From contig NZ_BMHT01000004.1 in assembly GCF_014641455.1 (NCBI RefSeq), positions 30,025 to 94,024 of the forward strand: a DNA stretch of 64,000 bases, written 5' to 3'. A model generated the notes under the pieces. The model saw nothing but the letters and a program-made list of their open reading frames with translations, did no database searches and was not told where the DNA came from. Below, in pieces: positions 25,783 through 35,143 of the stretch; within the stretch, counting starts at the first letter, position 1, and the number at the start of each line of letters is the position of its first letter. The stretch comes from Hymenobacter cavernae (GTDB lineage: Bacteria > Bacteroidota > Bacteroidia > Cytophagales > Hymenobacteraceae). A program made the translations under genes and the position numbers.

Positions 25783-25910
25783 AGTGGTGAGATGGTGAAC
25801 TAGTGAGATGGTGAGTGGATAACTGGACTGCATCAGTGCCTCTGCTTTGCTTATCTCACGCTTCACTTTCGACACACAACTCACCATTTCACCACTCACA
25901 ATCTCACCTC
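25783..25910. repeat. GTGAGATGGTGA inverted repeat (cysD-cysN gap)
   Basis: The left side has two direct copies of GTGAGATGGTGA (about 25786-25817); the right side (about 25879-25910) has their complement, CTCACCATTTCACCACTCAC. It fills the whole gap. Confidence 0.75.
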
Positions 25911-25913
25911 CAC

Positions 25914-27203
25914 ATGGATCTATTACGTTTTATCACTTGCGGCAGCGTTGACGACGGCAAAAGCACGCTCATCGGGCGCTTGCTGTACGACAGTGACTCC
26001 GTGTCGCTGGATATTCTGGCGGCTCTGGAGAACAAGCCCACGGTACACGGCACCGTTGACCTAGCTTTGCTCACCGACGGCCTGCGTGCCGAGCGCGAAC
26101 AAGGCATTACTATCGACGTGGCGTACAAGTACTTCACCACGCCGCGCCGCAAGTTTATCATCACCGACGCGCCCGGCCACGTGCAGTACACCCGCAACAT
26201 GGTGACCGGCGCCTCCAACGCCGACCTAGCTATTGTGCTGGTTGATGCCCGCCTGGGTGTGATTGAGCAAACCCGCCGTCACTCGATGGTGGCCGCGCTG
26301 CTCGGCATCCGTCACTTTGTGCTGGCCGTGAACAAGATGGACCTGGTTGGCCACAGCCAGGAAGTGTTCGATAAAATTGTAACCGACTACGCCGAAGTTG
26401 CCAAACAGCTCCGGCTGACGAACGTGGTGCCCATTCCGCTGAGCGCTTTGCACGGCGACAACATTGTGGAGCGATCGGCGCACCTGACGTGGTACAAAGG
26501 ACCTAGCTTGCTGGAACACCTGGAAAGCGTGCCGGCTACGGAAGAAGCCAACGTTCGCGATTCACGCTTCCAGGTGCAGTATGTTATTCGTCCGCAGACT
26601 GATGAGCTGCCTGACTATCGGGGCTACGCTGGTCGTATTCAGAGCGGTACGTACCGCAAGGGCGACAAGGTAACGGTGCTGCCCTCGGGGGTGGAAACGA
26701 CCATTGAAGCCATCGAAATCAACCAGCAGGAGGTAGAAAGTGCGGTAGCGCCGCTGGGTGTCATCCTGCGTCTGACCGACGACGTGGACGTGAGCCGCGG
26801 CGATTCTATCGTGCCGGTGAAGCAGGTGCCGCACATCACGCGCGAGTTGGAAGCAACGCTGTGCTGGATGGCGGAAGCGCCGTTGCGGGGTGGTCGGAAG
26901 TTCCTGCTTCAGCACCACTCGGCGCTGGTAAAGGCCTCGCTGCCAACAATTCTGTACAAAATCGATGTGCAGACCTTCACGCACGTTGCGACCGACGAAG
27001 CCAAACTCAACGAAATTGTGCGGGTGCGACTGAAAACGGCCGCGCCCATTGTGGCCGACCCCTACCGTCAGAACCGTGATTCTGGCTCCTTCATCCTCGT
27101 TGACGAGCAAACGGGCAACACCGTAGCCGCCGGCCTGATTGAAGCAACTGACCCCGAGTTGTTTACCGAAGCAGAACCAGGAGCCCTAGCCTTCTCAATC
27201 TAA
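25914..27203 (+). CDS. cysN: Sulfate adenylyltransferase subunit 1 (GTPase)
   Basis: 429 residues from ATG 25914 (MDLLRFITCGSVDDGKST); an upstream open frame comes from the repeat and is left out. GTPase motifs: GSVDDGKST (G1), DAPGHVQYTRNM (G3), NKMD (G4). Beta-barrel domains follow as in EF-Tu relatives. It energises APS formation by CysD through GTP hydrolysis. There is no CysC fusion at the C-terminus, consistent with an APS reductase pathway. It is somewhat shorter than E. coli CysN (475 aa), lacking mainly the N-terminal extension. Confidence 0.95.
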   Translation: MDLLRFITCGSVDDGKSTLIGRLLYDSDSVSLDILAALENKPTVHGTVDLALLTDGLRAEREQGITIDVAYKYFTTPRRKFIITDAPGHVQYTRNMVTGASNADLAIVLVDARLGVIEQTRRHSMVAALLGIRHFVLAVNKMDLVGHSQEVFDKIVTDYAEVAKQLRLTNVVPIPLSALHGDNIVERSAHLTWYKGPSLLEHLESVPATEEANVRDSRFQVQYVIRPQTDELPDYRGYAGRIQSGTYRKGDKVTVLPSGVETTIEAIEINQQEVESAVAPLGVILRLTDDVDVSRGDSIVPVKQVPHITRELEATLCWMAEAPLRGGRKFLLQHHSALVKASLPTILYKIDVQTFTHVATDEAKLNEIVRVRLKTAAPIVADPYRQNRDSGSFILVDEQTGNTVAAGLIEATDPELFTEAEPGALAFSI

Positions 27204-27204
27204 G

Positions 27205-27370
27205 GGTTGGTTTATCGTTTTTGGTTGTTTGTTTTTGGTTTTGGCTTGTTCCAGAACGTCATGCTGACGAGAGGAAGCATCTGACACGCACCGCAGAACG
27301 TCATTCCGAGCCTGGCGAGGAATAATGACTGGGAACAAGCCAAAAACCAAAAACAAACAACCAAAAACCA
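27205..27370. repeat. Nested inverted repeat (cysN-cysJ gap)
   Basis: Outer arms of about 40-48 bases: GGTTGGTTT..TTTTGGCTTGTTCC at 27205-27252 and GGGAACAAGCC..CCAAAAACCA at 27330-27370. Inside lie two partial units of the GTCATGCTGACG / GTCATTCCGAGC repeat type, so one repeat appears to sit inside another. Confidence 0.8.
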
Positions 27371-27389
27371 GAAATAAGAATCAGCAAAC

Positions 27390-29228
27390 ATGACATCTTT
27401 ACAAGGCACAACTCTTCCCGCGGGCCTCGACGACGCAACGCTTCAGCAGCTCTCGGGCAACCTGACCGAGCAGCAGCTGCTGTGGATAAGTGGCTATTTC
27501 TATGGCCGTTACGCCGCAGGCAACGGCACCGCATCGCCGCAGACCGCGCCTGCTTCGACGGCTGCGGCACCTGCTCCGGCCACCGCGCCAGTGCCTACGA
27601 TTACCGTACTTTTTGGCTCCCAAACGGGTAACAGTAAGAAAGTTGCGAAGCAACTTGCCGACGCTGCTACCGGCCGCGGCCTCAAAGTAGAGGTGAAGGA
27701 CATGAACGACTACGCCACGCGTAACCTGGCCCAGGAGAAGCTGATGCTGGTTGTGGTGAGCACGCAAGGGGAGGGCGATCCGCCCGTATCGGCCGAGGAG
27801 CTGCACCAGTTCCTGTTCAGCAAGCGTGCGCCGAAGCTGCCCGAATTGCGCTACTCCGTGCTGGCCCTAGGTGATAAAAGCTATGTAGAGTTCTGCAAGA
27901 TCGGTCGCGACTTCGATGAGCGCCTTGCCGAGCTAGGTGCCCAGCGCATCTCGGACCGCGTCGATTGCGACGTCGACTTTGAAGCCGCTGCTGAAGAATG
28001 GATTGAGGCTGTACTAGAGAAGATTACCAGCGAGTTCGCGCCCGCACCTGCGGCTTCGGCTGCGGCTCCCGCCGCAAGTGCTCCGGCCGCCGTGAAAGCG
28101 GAACCAGCTCCCACTGCTTATTCGCGTAAGCACCCTTGGGAAGCTAGGGTTCTGGAAAGTATTCAGCTCAACGGCCGCGGCTCGTCGAAGGAGACGTACC
28201 ACTTGGAGCTGGACCTAGTGGGTTCGGGGCTGCACTACGAGCCGGGTGATGCGCTGGCGGTGGTGCCCGTCAACGAAGACCCCTTGGTGGAAGAGGTGTT
28301 GAAGGCCGCGCGCTTGCCCGAGGGCGAGTCGGTGAACCTAGGTACGGAGCGGCTGCCACTGTCGGCGGCGTTGGCGAACCGCCGGGAACTGTCGGTGCTG
28401 ACGCGCGACGTGGTAGAGCGCTACGCTGCTTTGGCGCCGCACGCGCAACTGCAAGAGCTGCTGACTGATACGAAGCAACTACAGCCTTATCTCTACGGTC
28501 GCGACATCGCCGATCTGCTCACCGATTTCCCGGCGGAGCTATCGGCCCAGACGTTGGTGGAAACCCTGCGGCCGCTGCCGAGCCGGGCGTATTCCATTGC
28601 TTCCAGCCTGCTGGCCCACCCCGATGAGGTACACCTCACAGTGGGTGCCGTGCGCTACGAAGCCTTTGGGCGTCGGAAGCAGGGCGCCTGCTCGACGTTC
28701 CTGGCCGACCGCATAGCGGTAGATGACGTGGTGAAAGTGTTTGTGGAGCATAACGAGTACTTCAAGCTGCCCCAAAACACCGATACTGACATCATCATGG
28801 TAGGCGCGGGGACGGGCGTGGCGCCGTTCCGGGCTTTCGTGGAGGAGCGCGTGGAGCTAGGTGCCGCCGGCCGTAACTGGCTGCTGTTCGGCAACCCCAA
28901 CTTCACCACCGACTTTCTCTATCAGACGGAGTGGCAGCAGTATCTTAAGCAAGGGAAGCTCAGCAACTTGCACGTTGCCTTCTCCCGCGACCAGGCCGAG
29001 AAAATCTACGTGCAGAACCGCCTGCTGGAAAACTCGAAAGAGGTGTACGGCTGGCTCGAAAACGGCGCCCATTTCTACGTATGCGGCGACAAAGTGCGCC
29101 TGGGTGCCGCCATCCAAACGGCGCTGACGGAAGTAGTACAGCGTGAAGGCGGCTTAGGTGCCGATGCCGCCGCCGACTACGTGCGTAACCTGAAAAAGCA
29201 GCGCCGTTACCTCGAAGACGTGTATTAA
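27390..29228 (+). CDS. cysJ: NADPH-sulfite reductase flavoprotein subunit
   Basis: 612 residues from ATG 27390. Order: short N-terminal helix region, Ala/Pro-rich linker, flavodoxin domain (VLFGSQTGNSKKVAKQL, about 72-88; STQGEGDPP), second Ala-rich linker (about 215-245), FAD domain (RAYSIASS), and NADPH domain (GAGTGVAPFRAFVEER; FYVCGDK), ending YLEDVY. It passes electrons from NADPH via FAD and FMN to the CysI hemoprotein encoded at 33407. The two genes are separated by a TonB receptor and a DUF2490 gene, an unusual split. Confidence 0.95.
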   Translation: MTSLQGTTLPAGLDDATLQQLSGNLTEQQLLWISGYFYGRYAAGNGTASPQTAPASTAAAPAPATAPVPTITVLFGSQTGNSKKVAKQLADAATGRGLKVEVKDMNDYATRNLAQEKLMLVVVSTQGEGDPPVSAEELHQFLFSKRAPKLPELRYSVLALGDKSYVEFCKIGRDFDERLAELGAQRISDRVDCDVDFEAAAEEWIEAVLEKITSEFAPAPAASAAAPAASAPAAVKAEPAPTAYSRKHPWEARVLESIQLNGRGSSKETYHLELDLVGSGLHYEPGDALAVVPVNEDPLVEEVLKAARLPEGESVNLGTERLPLSAALANRRELSVLTRDVVERYAALAPHAQLQELLTDTKQLQPYLYGRDIADLLTDFPAELSAQTLVETLRPLPSRAYSIASSLLAHPDEVHLTVGAVRYEAFGRRKQGACSTFLADRIAVDDVVKVFVEHNEYFKLPQNTDTDIIMVGAGTGVAPFRAFVEERVELGAAGRNWLLFGNPNFTTDFLYQTEWQQYLKQGKLSNLHVAFSRDQAEKIYVQNRLLENSKEVYGWLENGAHFYVCGDKVRLGAAIQTALTEVVQREGGLGADAAADYVRNLKKQRRYLEDVY

Positions 29229-29280
29229 GAGAGTAAAATGAGCTAGCACAGTTGAGCGTAAAAGCTAGCGTAAGCGCCCG

Positions 29281-29369
29281 GTCATGCTGACGCGGAAAGC
29301 ATTTTGGCTGCTTCTTCGTCACCACCTAGGAGTTGGTGCTGCAAGCCGGCTGCTCCGCGTCAGCATGAC
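29281..29369. repeat. GTCATGCTGACGCGGA palindromic repeat
   Basis: Perfect 16-bp arms at 29281-29296 and 29354-29369. The loop contains CACCTAGGAG. It belongs to the same family as the repeats at 39545 and 43960. Confidence 0.85.
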
Positions 29370-29552
29370 ATTTTTAACAAGCGTGTTCAGTAAGTGAAGT
29401 TCCTCTCGCTTCTCCTTAAAAATAAGGAGGTCGCTCGTGCTCGCCCTGAAATTCAGCGGCCATAAGTAGAAAAGATACCGCTAAAATTTTACTAATGAAC
29501 TCGTTACCCGTAATGGTGTGTGTTTTTCAGAAACGATGTTGTAGTCAGGGCT
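29370..29552. other. Intergenic stretch before the structured leader
   Basis: Contains a small hairpin CTCCTT..AAGGAG (about 29411-29428) and AT-rich sequence. No clear promoter match to TAnnTTTG was found, and no gene. Confidence 0.4.
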
Positions 29553-29554
29553 AG

Positions 29555-29675
29555 CTGCTGGTATTTGCCACGGCAGCGTTGACGGTCCGTCGGCGCTCGT
29601 CTAATAACGACGGCAAATACAGCGACAGGTGCCTGGCCGCCGCACGTTCGATTGAGCGGCCTTTCTGCTTACTCT
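29555..29675 (+). ncRNA. Unidentified structured RNA leader with terminator-like hairpin
   Basis: A perfect 9-bp helix GTATTTGCC (29561-29569) with GGCAAATAC (29612-29620) closes a domain with two inner hairpins: AGCG..GAC..GTC..CGCT (29575-29597) and GTCtaataacGAC (29599-29611). Downstream, GGCCGC (29635-29640) pairs with GCGGCC (29656-29661), followed by a pyrimidine-rich tract, like a weak terminator. The TonB receptor starts at 29706. The plan, an aptamer-like three-way junction plus expression platform, suggests a riboswitch or other cis element, but I cannot match it to a known class. Seen: the pairings. Inferred: regulation. Confidence 0.45.
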
Positions 29676-29705
29676 TCTTTTCTTGAAAATTACAGATCAT
29701 TGACA

Positions 29706-32609
29706 ATGAGACACTACTATGCCTCACTCTGGCTGCTGCTTCTTTTATTGTTAACCAGCGCGGTATCCGCGCTGGCCCAGGACCCCATCATTGCCATCAG
29801 CGGCACCATCCGCGACAATAGCAACCACCAGGCGCTACCCGGCGTCACCATCAGCGTAAAAGGCAGCGCCGTAGGTACCCAAAGCGACGCCAACGGTGCT
29901 TTTGCCCTGAAAGAGCGGCTGCGCTTTCCCTTTACCCTGGTTTTTAGCTTCATCGGCTACGAAACCCGTGAAATCCAGGTCGCTAGTGCCAGCAGCCGCT
30001 TGCAGGTGTCGCTGGAGTCGAAATCGGTGCTGACGAATGAGGTCGTAGTATCGGCTTCGCGGGTGGAGGAAAGCCGCCTGAAGTCGCCGGTGGCCATTGA
30101 AAAGCTTGATATTCGGGCCATTAAAGAAACGCCGGCACCTAGCTTTTACGACGCCCTGGAAAACGTGAAAGGCGTGCAGATGACTACGTCGAGCCTCACG
30201 TTTAAAGTACCCAATACGCGCGGCTTCAATATCCCCAACAACTTCCGCTTCATGCAATTAGTGGATGGTGTTGATATGCAGGCCGCGACCCTAGGGGTGC
30301 CGCTCGGCAACGCTATCGGCCCGACGGAGCTGGACGTAGCCAGCGTGGAAATCACGCCGGGCGCAGCCTCCGCTTTGTACGGCATGAATGCCATCAACGG
30401 CATGGCGAACCTTACGACCAAAAGCCCTTTCACTTACCAGGGCCTGAGCGTGTACCAAAAGGGCGGTGTGAACCACGTAGATGGCATCGACCGCAAACCT
30501 AGCTTGCTGACGGAATCGGCGGTGCGCTGGGCGCAGACGCTCGGTCCGGATCAACGCTGGGCGTATAAGGTGAATCTGAGCTACTTACAAGGTACTGACT
30601 GGCTGGCGAACACCCAAACCGACCAAAACCCGCAGAACCTAGCCACGGCCAACCCGGCCTTTCCCGAACTATCGGGCGCTTACAATCCAGCGGCTGACTT
30701 GTGGAACCGCTACGGCGACGATACCAACTCCTCGCTGACGGTGAACATTCCGTACAACGGTAAAAGCCAGAACTTTACGGTGACGCGCACCGGCTACTAC
30801 GAAAAGGACCTCGTGAACCCTGTGGTGCGCAACATCAAGGCCGACGCCAGTCTGCACTACAAGCTGACGGACAAGCTGGAGCTGAGCTACGGCTACCGCT
30901 TCGGGTTGATGGACGGCGTGTTTCAGCGCGGCAACAAGATTCAGTTGGATGGCGTGACGGTGCAGAACCACAAGCTGGAGCTGAAAGGCGCCGACTTCAC
31001 GGTGCGGGCATATAGCCTGATTGAAAACACCGGTAACTCGTACAACCTCAATCCGTTGGCGCTGAACCTGGACTTGCAGAACGGCTCCAATACCGTGTGG
31101 GGCGCCAAGTTCAAGGATGCGTTGCAAAACTCGTTGAAGGGCGGTACTAACCTAGGTCAGGCCATGATAGATGCGCGCGCCGCCGCCGATGCTGGCCGCG
31201 CTGAGCCCGGCACACAGGCTTTCAAGGATTTGAAGGCGCAGATTGTGGCAACCAACAACTGGGACAGTGGCGTGAACGTGAAGGACGCGCCTATTCCCGG
31301 TGGGGCTGCCCTCACGCAGCGCAGCCGTACCTACCACACGGAAGGAATCTGGAACCTAGGTCAGCGCATCAAGTTTGCCGACGTGTTGGTGGGAGCCGAC
31401 GCCCGCGTGTACCAGATTATTCCCGATGGCAACAACTTCGTTGATTTCAGCCGCCCCTTGGCTGATCGGAACCAGCCCGGTGGCGACTACGTGTATTACA
31501 AGAAAGTCGGCGGCTTTGCCCAGGCTACCAAGCTGTTGCTCGCCGACCGACTGAAGCTAACTGGTTCGCTACGCGTAGATTATAACCCGGAGTTTACGCC
31601 CAAAGTAAACCCGCGCATTGCCGCTGTGTACACGGTAGCCGAGAAGCACAACTTCCGCGCTTCGTACCAGAATGGCTGGCGCTTTCCGTCGCTGTTTGAG
31701 GCACTTTCTTTCGTCAACAACGGCAACGTGCGCCGCGTGGGTGGTCTGCCCCGCGTGAACGAAGGCCTGAACTACCTGCAAAACTCCTACACGCGCGCCT
31801 CCATCGACAAGTTCAACGCGGCTGTAAACGCCTATGTAGCAGCTAACAACGGCACCACTACCTCGCAGGCAGCTTTGCTTCCTCAGAACCGCGACCTGCT
31901 GCAAGTAGCTAACCTGCCCAGCGAGCAGCCTGAGCAGATCAACTCCTATGAAGTGGGCTACCGCAGCGTGCTCTTCGATAATAAAGTGTCGATTGACGCG
32001 GATGCCTACTACAACATCTACTCCGGCTTCCTGGGTCAGGTGGAAGTGAGCGTGCCGAAAGATGCGAGCGGCAACCAGGTGCCCGTGGGCTCGGATGATG
32101 CCGTGCTGGCCGCTGTGCGCAGCAACCGCGACGCCCGCCAGGACCGTTACCGCGTGTATACCAATGCCCGCAACGACTACCACAGCTACGGCTCTACGCT
32201 GGGCGTGAACTACAACTTCTACCAGAAGTTTACGGTGGGCGGCAACGTCAACTACAATAACATTTCTGCCAACGACCAGGCCGATATTTTCGTGACGGGC
32301 TTTAACACGCCGAAGTGGGCCATCAACGCCTCGTTTGGCAACCGCGAGGTGGTGCGCAACCTAGGTTTCAACATTGCGTGGCGCCGCCAGAGCACTTTTT
32401 ACTGGGAAAGCCCACTGGCCAACGGTCGGGTGCCGGCCTACCAGACGGTGGATGCACAGGTTAACTTACGCGTACCGACATTGAAAACCACGATCAAAGT
32501 GGGCGGGGCGAACTTGTTAAACAACCGCTACATCCAGTACGCGGCCGGCCCGACCATCGGTGGATTATACTACGTGGCCCTGACGTTCGACAACACCGTG
32601 CTTCACTAA
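29706..32609 (+). CDS. TonB-dependent outer membrane receptor
   Basis: 967 residues from ATG 29706 (MRHYYASLWLLLLLLL), with a signal peptide cut after about residue 26 (SALAQ). Then a carboxypeptidase-regulatory-like domain (ISGTIRDNSNHQALPGVTISVKG), a plug domain (about 115-235; VVVSASRVEESRLKSPVAIEKLD, VEITPGAASALYGMNAINGMANL) and a beta barrel. There is no SusD partner, so it is not a typical Sus glycan system; it looks like a classical importer. Its place among cysJ, cysI and the siroheme/TauE fusion suggests uptake of a sulfur compound or of a metal needed for sulfite reductase. This is inference. Confidence 0.93.
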   Translation: MRHYYASLWLLLLLLLTSAVSALAQDPIIAISGTIRDNSNHQALPGVTISVKGSAVGTQSDANGAFALKERLRFPFTLVFSFIGYETREIQVASASSRLQVSLESKSVLTNEVVVSASRVEESRLKSPVAIEKLDIRAIKETPAPSFYDALENVKGVQMTTSSLTFKVPNTRGFNIPNNFRFMQLVDGVDMQAATLGVPLGNAIGPTELDVASVEITPGAASALYGMNAINGMANLTTKSPFTYQGLSVYQKGGVNHVDGIDRKPSLLTESAVRWAQTLGPDQRWAYKVNLSYLQGTDWLANTQTDQNPQNLATANPAFPELSGAYNPAADLWNRYGDDTNSSLTVNIPYNGKSQNFTVTRTGYYEKDLVNPVVRNIKADASLHYKLTDKLELSYGYRFGLMDGVFQRGNKIQLDGVTVQNHKLELKGADFTVRAYSLIENTGNSYNLNPLALNLDLQNGSNTVWGAKFKDALQNSLKGGTNLGQAMIDARAAADAGRAEPGTQAFKDLKAQIVATNNWDSGVNVKDAPIPGGAALTQRSRTYHTEGIWNLGQRIKFADVLVGADARVYQIIPDGNNFVDFSRPLADRNQPGGDYVYYKKVGGFAQATKLLLADRLKLTGSLRVDYNPEFTPKVNPRIAAVYTVAEKHNFRASYQNGWRFPSLFEALSFVNNGNVRRVGGLPRVNEGLNYLQNSYTRASIDKFNAAVNAYVAANNGTTTSQAALLPQNRDLLQVANLPSEQPEQINSYEVGYRSVLFDNKVSIDADAYYNIYSGFLGQVEVSVPKDASGNQVPVGSDDAVLAAVRSNRDARQDRYRVYTNARNDYHSYGSTLGVNYNFYQKFTVGGNVNYNNISANDQADIFVTGFNTPKWAINASFGNREVVRNLGFNIAWRRQSTFYWESPLANGRVPAYQTVDAQVNLRVPTLKTTIKVGGANLLNNRYIQYAAGPTIGGLYYVALTFDNTVLH

Positions 32610-32622
32610 ACCTAGGTCAAGG

Positions 32623-33405
32623 ATGAAGCGGCTACTCTTTCTTTCGATTGCAAGTCTGCTACTGGCAGCTCAGCCTTTATGGGCGCAAAAGCAGTTTGTG
32701 CAGGAGCGCCAGACGTGGATAGGCGCGTTCAACCAAACGCGCTTTTCTCAGCACTGGGGCACCTGGACGGATTTGCACCTGCGCCTGCATGACCGGTTTG
32801 TGCACGACATGTTCCAGACGGTAGCCCGCATTGGACTCACGTATTACCTCACCGATGACGTGCGTCTGACGGGTGGTTATGCCTATGTGCATCATTTTCC
32901 GGATGGCGCCCGCCGTGTTGGTCAGCCGGAGCACCGGCCCTGGCAGCAGGTGCAGTGGTCTACCAAGTTTCCGAAGGCTAGGCTGATGCAGTGGGTGCGG
33001 CTGGAAGAGCGTTTTCGGCGTAATATCCGCAATAACGAAGAGCTGGCGCCGGGTTATAATTTCAACTATCGAACCCGCTTCAACATGGCGCTGTTCCTGC
33101 CTCTGACGCACCGCAACTTCGACCCCGGCAGTTGGCAACTGCTGCTGAATGACGAGGTAATGGTTAACTTGGGCAAGGAAGTGCGCTACAACTACTTCGA
33201 TCAAAACCGTCTGTTTGCGGGCGTAGCATACCAAATAAGCAAACAGGCGCAGCTGCAAGCCGGTTACATGCACCTGTTTCAGCAACTCCCCGCCGGGGAT
33301 ACGTATCGTAATCAGCACACCATTCGGGTGTTCTATTTTCACAATCTGGATCTGCGCGCCAATGCGGCGCAGCCATCCGCAGTACCTTCTTCGCCACAAC
33401 CTTAA
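32623..33405 (+). CDS. DUF2490 family outer-membrane-like protein
   Basis: 260 residues from ATG 32623, 13 bases after the receptor gene. Signal peptide (LLFLSIASLLLAAQPLWAQ, cut near residue 21). The mature part shows alternating strand patterns (WTDLHLRLHDRF, RIGLTYYLTDDVRLTGGYAY, RWQQVQWSTKF-like, FRNHTIRVFYFHNLD-like) that fit a small beta barrel and the DUF2490 family. Function unknown. cysI starts one base after its stop, so translation is probably coupled. Confidence 0.85.
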   Translation: MKRLLFLSIASLLLAAQPLWAQKQFVQERQTWIGAFNQTRFSQHWGTWTDLHLRLHDRFVHDMFQTVARIGLTYYLTDDVRLTGGYAYVHHFPDGARRVGQPEHRPWQQVQWSTKFPKARLMQWVRLEERFRRNIRNNEELAPGYNFNYRTRFNMALFLPLTHRNFDPGSWQLLLNDEVMVNLGKEVRYNYFDQNRLFAGVAYQISKQAQLQAGYMHLFQQLPAGDTYRNQHTIRVFYFHNLDLRANAAQPSAVPSSPQP

Positions 33406-33406
33406 T

Positions 33407-35143
33407 ATGGCTGATACCTCAAGTAATCCGAAGCTCTCCGAAGTCGAACATATCAAGACGGCCAGCAACTTTCTGCGCGGCACGATTGCCGAAAGTCTGG
33501 AAAACCCCATCACCGGCGCGGTTGCCGGCGATGATACCCAGCTGATTAAGTTTCACGGCTTTTACCAGCAAACCGACCGCGACCTGGAAAGCGAGCGGAA
33601 GCGGCAAAAGCTGGAGCCGCTCTATTCCTTCATGCTGCGCGTGCGGGTGCCGGGTGGCGTCGTGAATGCCGAGCAGTGGCTGCGCATGGATGAGCTGACG
33701 GTGCGCTACGGCAACGACACGCTGAAGCTTACCACCCGGCAGTCGTTCCAGATTCATGGCGTGCTGAAGCGCGATTTGCAGCGCACCATTCAGGGCTTCA
33801 ACGAAGTGCTGCTCGACAGCATCGCCGGCTGCGGCGACGTGAACCGCAACGTGATGTGCTCGGCCAATCCGCACGAATCGGGCGTGCACAAGCAGGTGCA
33901 CGAAGTGGCCGCGGCGCTCAGCCAGCACTTCACGCCCCGCACCACGGCCTACTGGGATTTGTGGCTCAATGGCCAGCAAGCCTACAGCAGCGCCCTCACC
34001 ACGGAGCGGCAGGAGGAGCACACCGACCACGAGCCAATTTACGGCTCAACCTATTTGCCGCGTAAGTTCAAGATTGCGCTGGCCGTGCCGCCGCAAAATG
34101 ACACCGACATTTTCGCCAATGACATTGGCCTGATTGCCGTTGAGGAAAACGGCAAGCTGATCGGCTTCAACGTCGCCATTGGTGGGGGCCTAGGTATGAC
34201 CTTCGGGATGCCCGAAACCTATCCCCGTCTCGCCGACCTCATCGGCTTCGTGCCGGTGGAAGACACGGTGGACCTGTGCGAGAAGATCGTGACCATTCAG
34301 CGTGATTGGGGCAACCGTGAAAACCGCAAGTTCTCGCGCCTCAAGTACACCATTGACCGTGTCGGCTTAGATACGTTCCTAACCGAGTTGCGCCAGCGCT
34401 TCGGCCGCGACCTGACGCCAGCGCGTCCGTACCGCTTCGAAACGTCGGGTGATTCGTTTGGCTGGTCGGCGGGCGACGGCACGGGCAAAAGCCACCTGAC
34501 CTTGTTCATTGAAGGCGGCCGCGTACACGATCAGCCGGGCTTTGAGCTAAAAACAGCGCTCCGTGAAATTGCCGAATTTCATACCGGTGAGTTCCGCCTG
34601 ACCGGCAACCAGAATCTAGTGTTGGCTAACATCGAAAAAGGCCATCAGGCGCGGATTCAGGAAATCCTGGAAAACCGCGGCGTGTGGACCCGCACGCAGG
34701 AACAAACCGCGTTGCGGCTGCATTCTCTTGCTTGCACGGCCCTGAACACCTGCTCGTTAGCCTTCGCCGAAGCCGAACGCTACCTGCCGCACCTGCTCGA
34801 CCGCCTCGACAAGGTTATTCAGGCCAACGGTTTGTCGGATGCCGGTATTCTGATCCGGATGACGGGCTGCCCCAACGGCTGCGCACGTCCTTACCTAGGT
34901 GAAATTGGCCTGATTGGTCGTTCGCCCGGCCGCTACAACCTGTACCTAGGTGCCGACCATGCCGGCGAGCGGATGAACAAGCTCTACAAAGAAATGGTGG
35001 ATGAAGAGGCTATCATCCGGGAGCTGACGCCGCTGCTGGAAGCCTACGCCCAACAGCGTCAGCCCGCCGAGCGCTTCGGCGACTTTGTGATTCGCCAGGG
35101 CCATGTGAAAGCCACCACTCACGGACTGAACTTCCATGCCTAA
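33407..35143 (+). CDS. cysI: Assimilatory sulfite reductase hemoprotein subunit
   Basis: 578 residues from ATG 33407; spacing to the DUF2490 stop is one base. It reduces sulfite to sulfide by six electrons at siroheme coupled to a 4Fe-4S cluster. Cluster ligands: C443 and C449 (ACTALNTC), C488 and C492 (GCPNGC). Sulfite-binding Arg/Lys lie in KLTTRQSFQIHG and GDVNRNVMCSANP. The length matches E. coli CysI (570). A nitrite reductase role is less likely given cysJ and cysDNH upstream. It overlaps the downstream siroheme/TauE gene by 8 bp. Confidence 0.94.
   Translation: MADTSSNPKLSEVEHIKTASNFLRGTIAESLENPITGAVAGDDTQLIKFHGFYQQTDRDLESERKRQKLEPLYSFMLRVRVPGGVVNAEQWLRMDELTVRYGNDTLKLTTRQSFQIHGVLKRDLQRTIQGFNEVLLDSIAGCGDVNRNVMCSANPHESGVHKQVHEVAAALSQHFTPRTTAYWDLWLNGQQAYSSALTTERQEEHTDHEPIYGSTYLPRKFKIALAVPPQNDTDIFANDIGLIAVEENGKLIGFNVAIGGGLGMTFGMPETYPRLADLIGFVPVEDTVDLCEKIVTIQRDWGNRENRKFSRLKYTIDRVGLDTFLTELRQRFGRDLTPARPYRFETSGDSFGWSAGDGTGKSHLTLFIEGGRVHDQPGFELKTALREIAEFHTGEFRLTGNQNLVLANIEKGHQARIQEILENRGVWTRTQEQTALRLHSLACTALNTCSLAFAEAERYLPHLLDRLDKVIQANGLSDAGILIRMTGCPNGCARPYLGEIGLIGRSPGRYNLYLGADHAGERMNKLYKEMVDEEAIIRELTPLLEAYAQQRQPAERFGDFVIRQGHVKATTHGLNFHA

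Noticed and set aside
29555-29675. Second SAM-I riboswitch before the TonB receptor
   Set aside because: GGTGCC occurs, but the conserved GGAGGGAC..GATGAAA core and the P1-P4 order are absent, so it is listed only as an unassigned structured leader.
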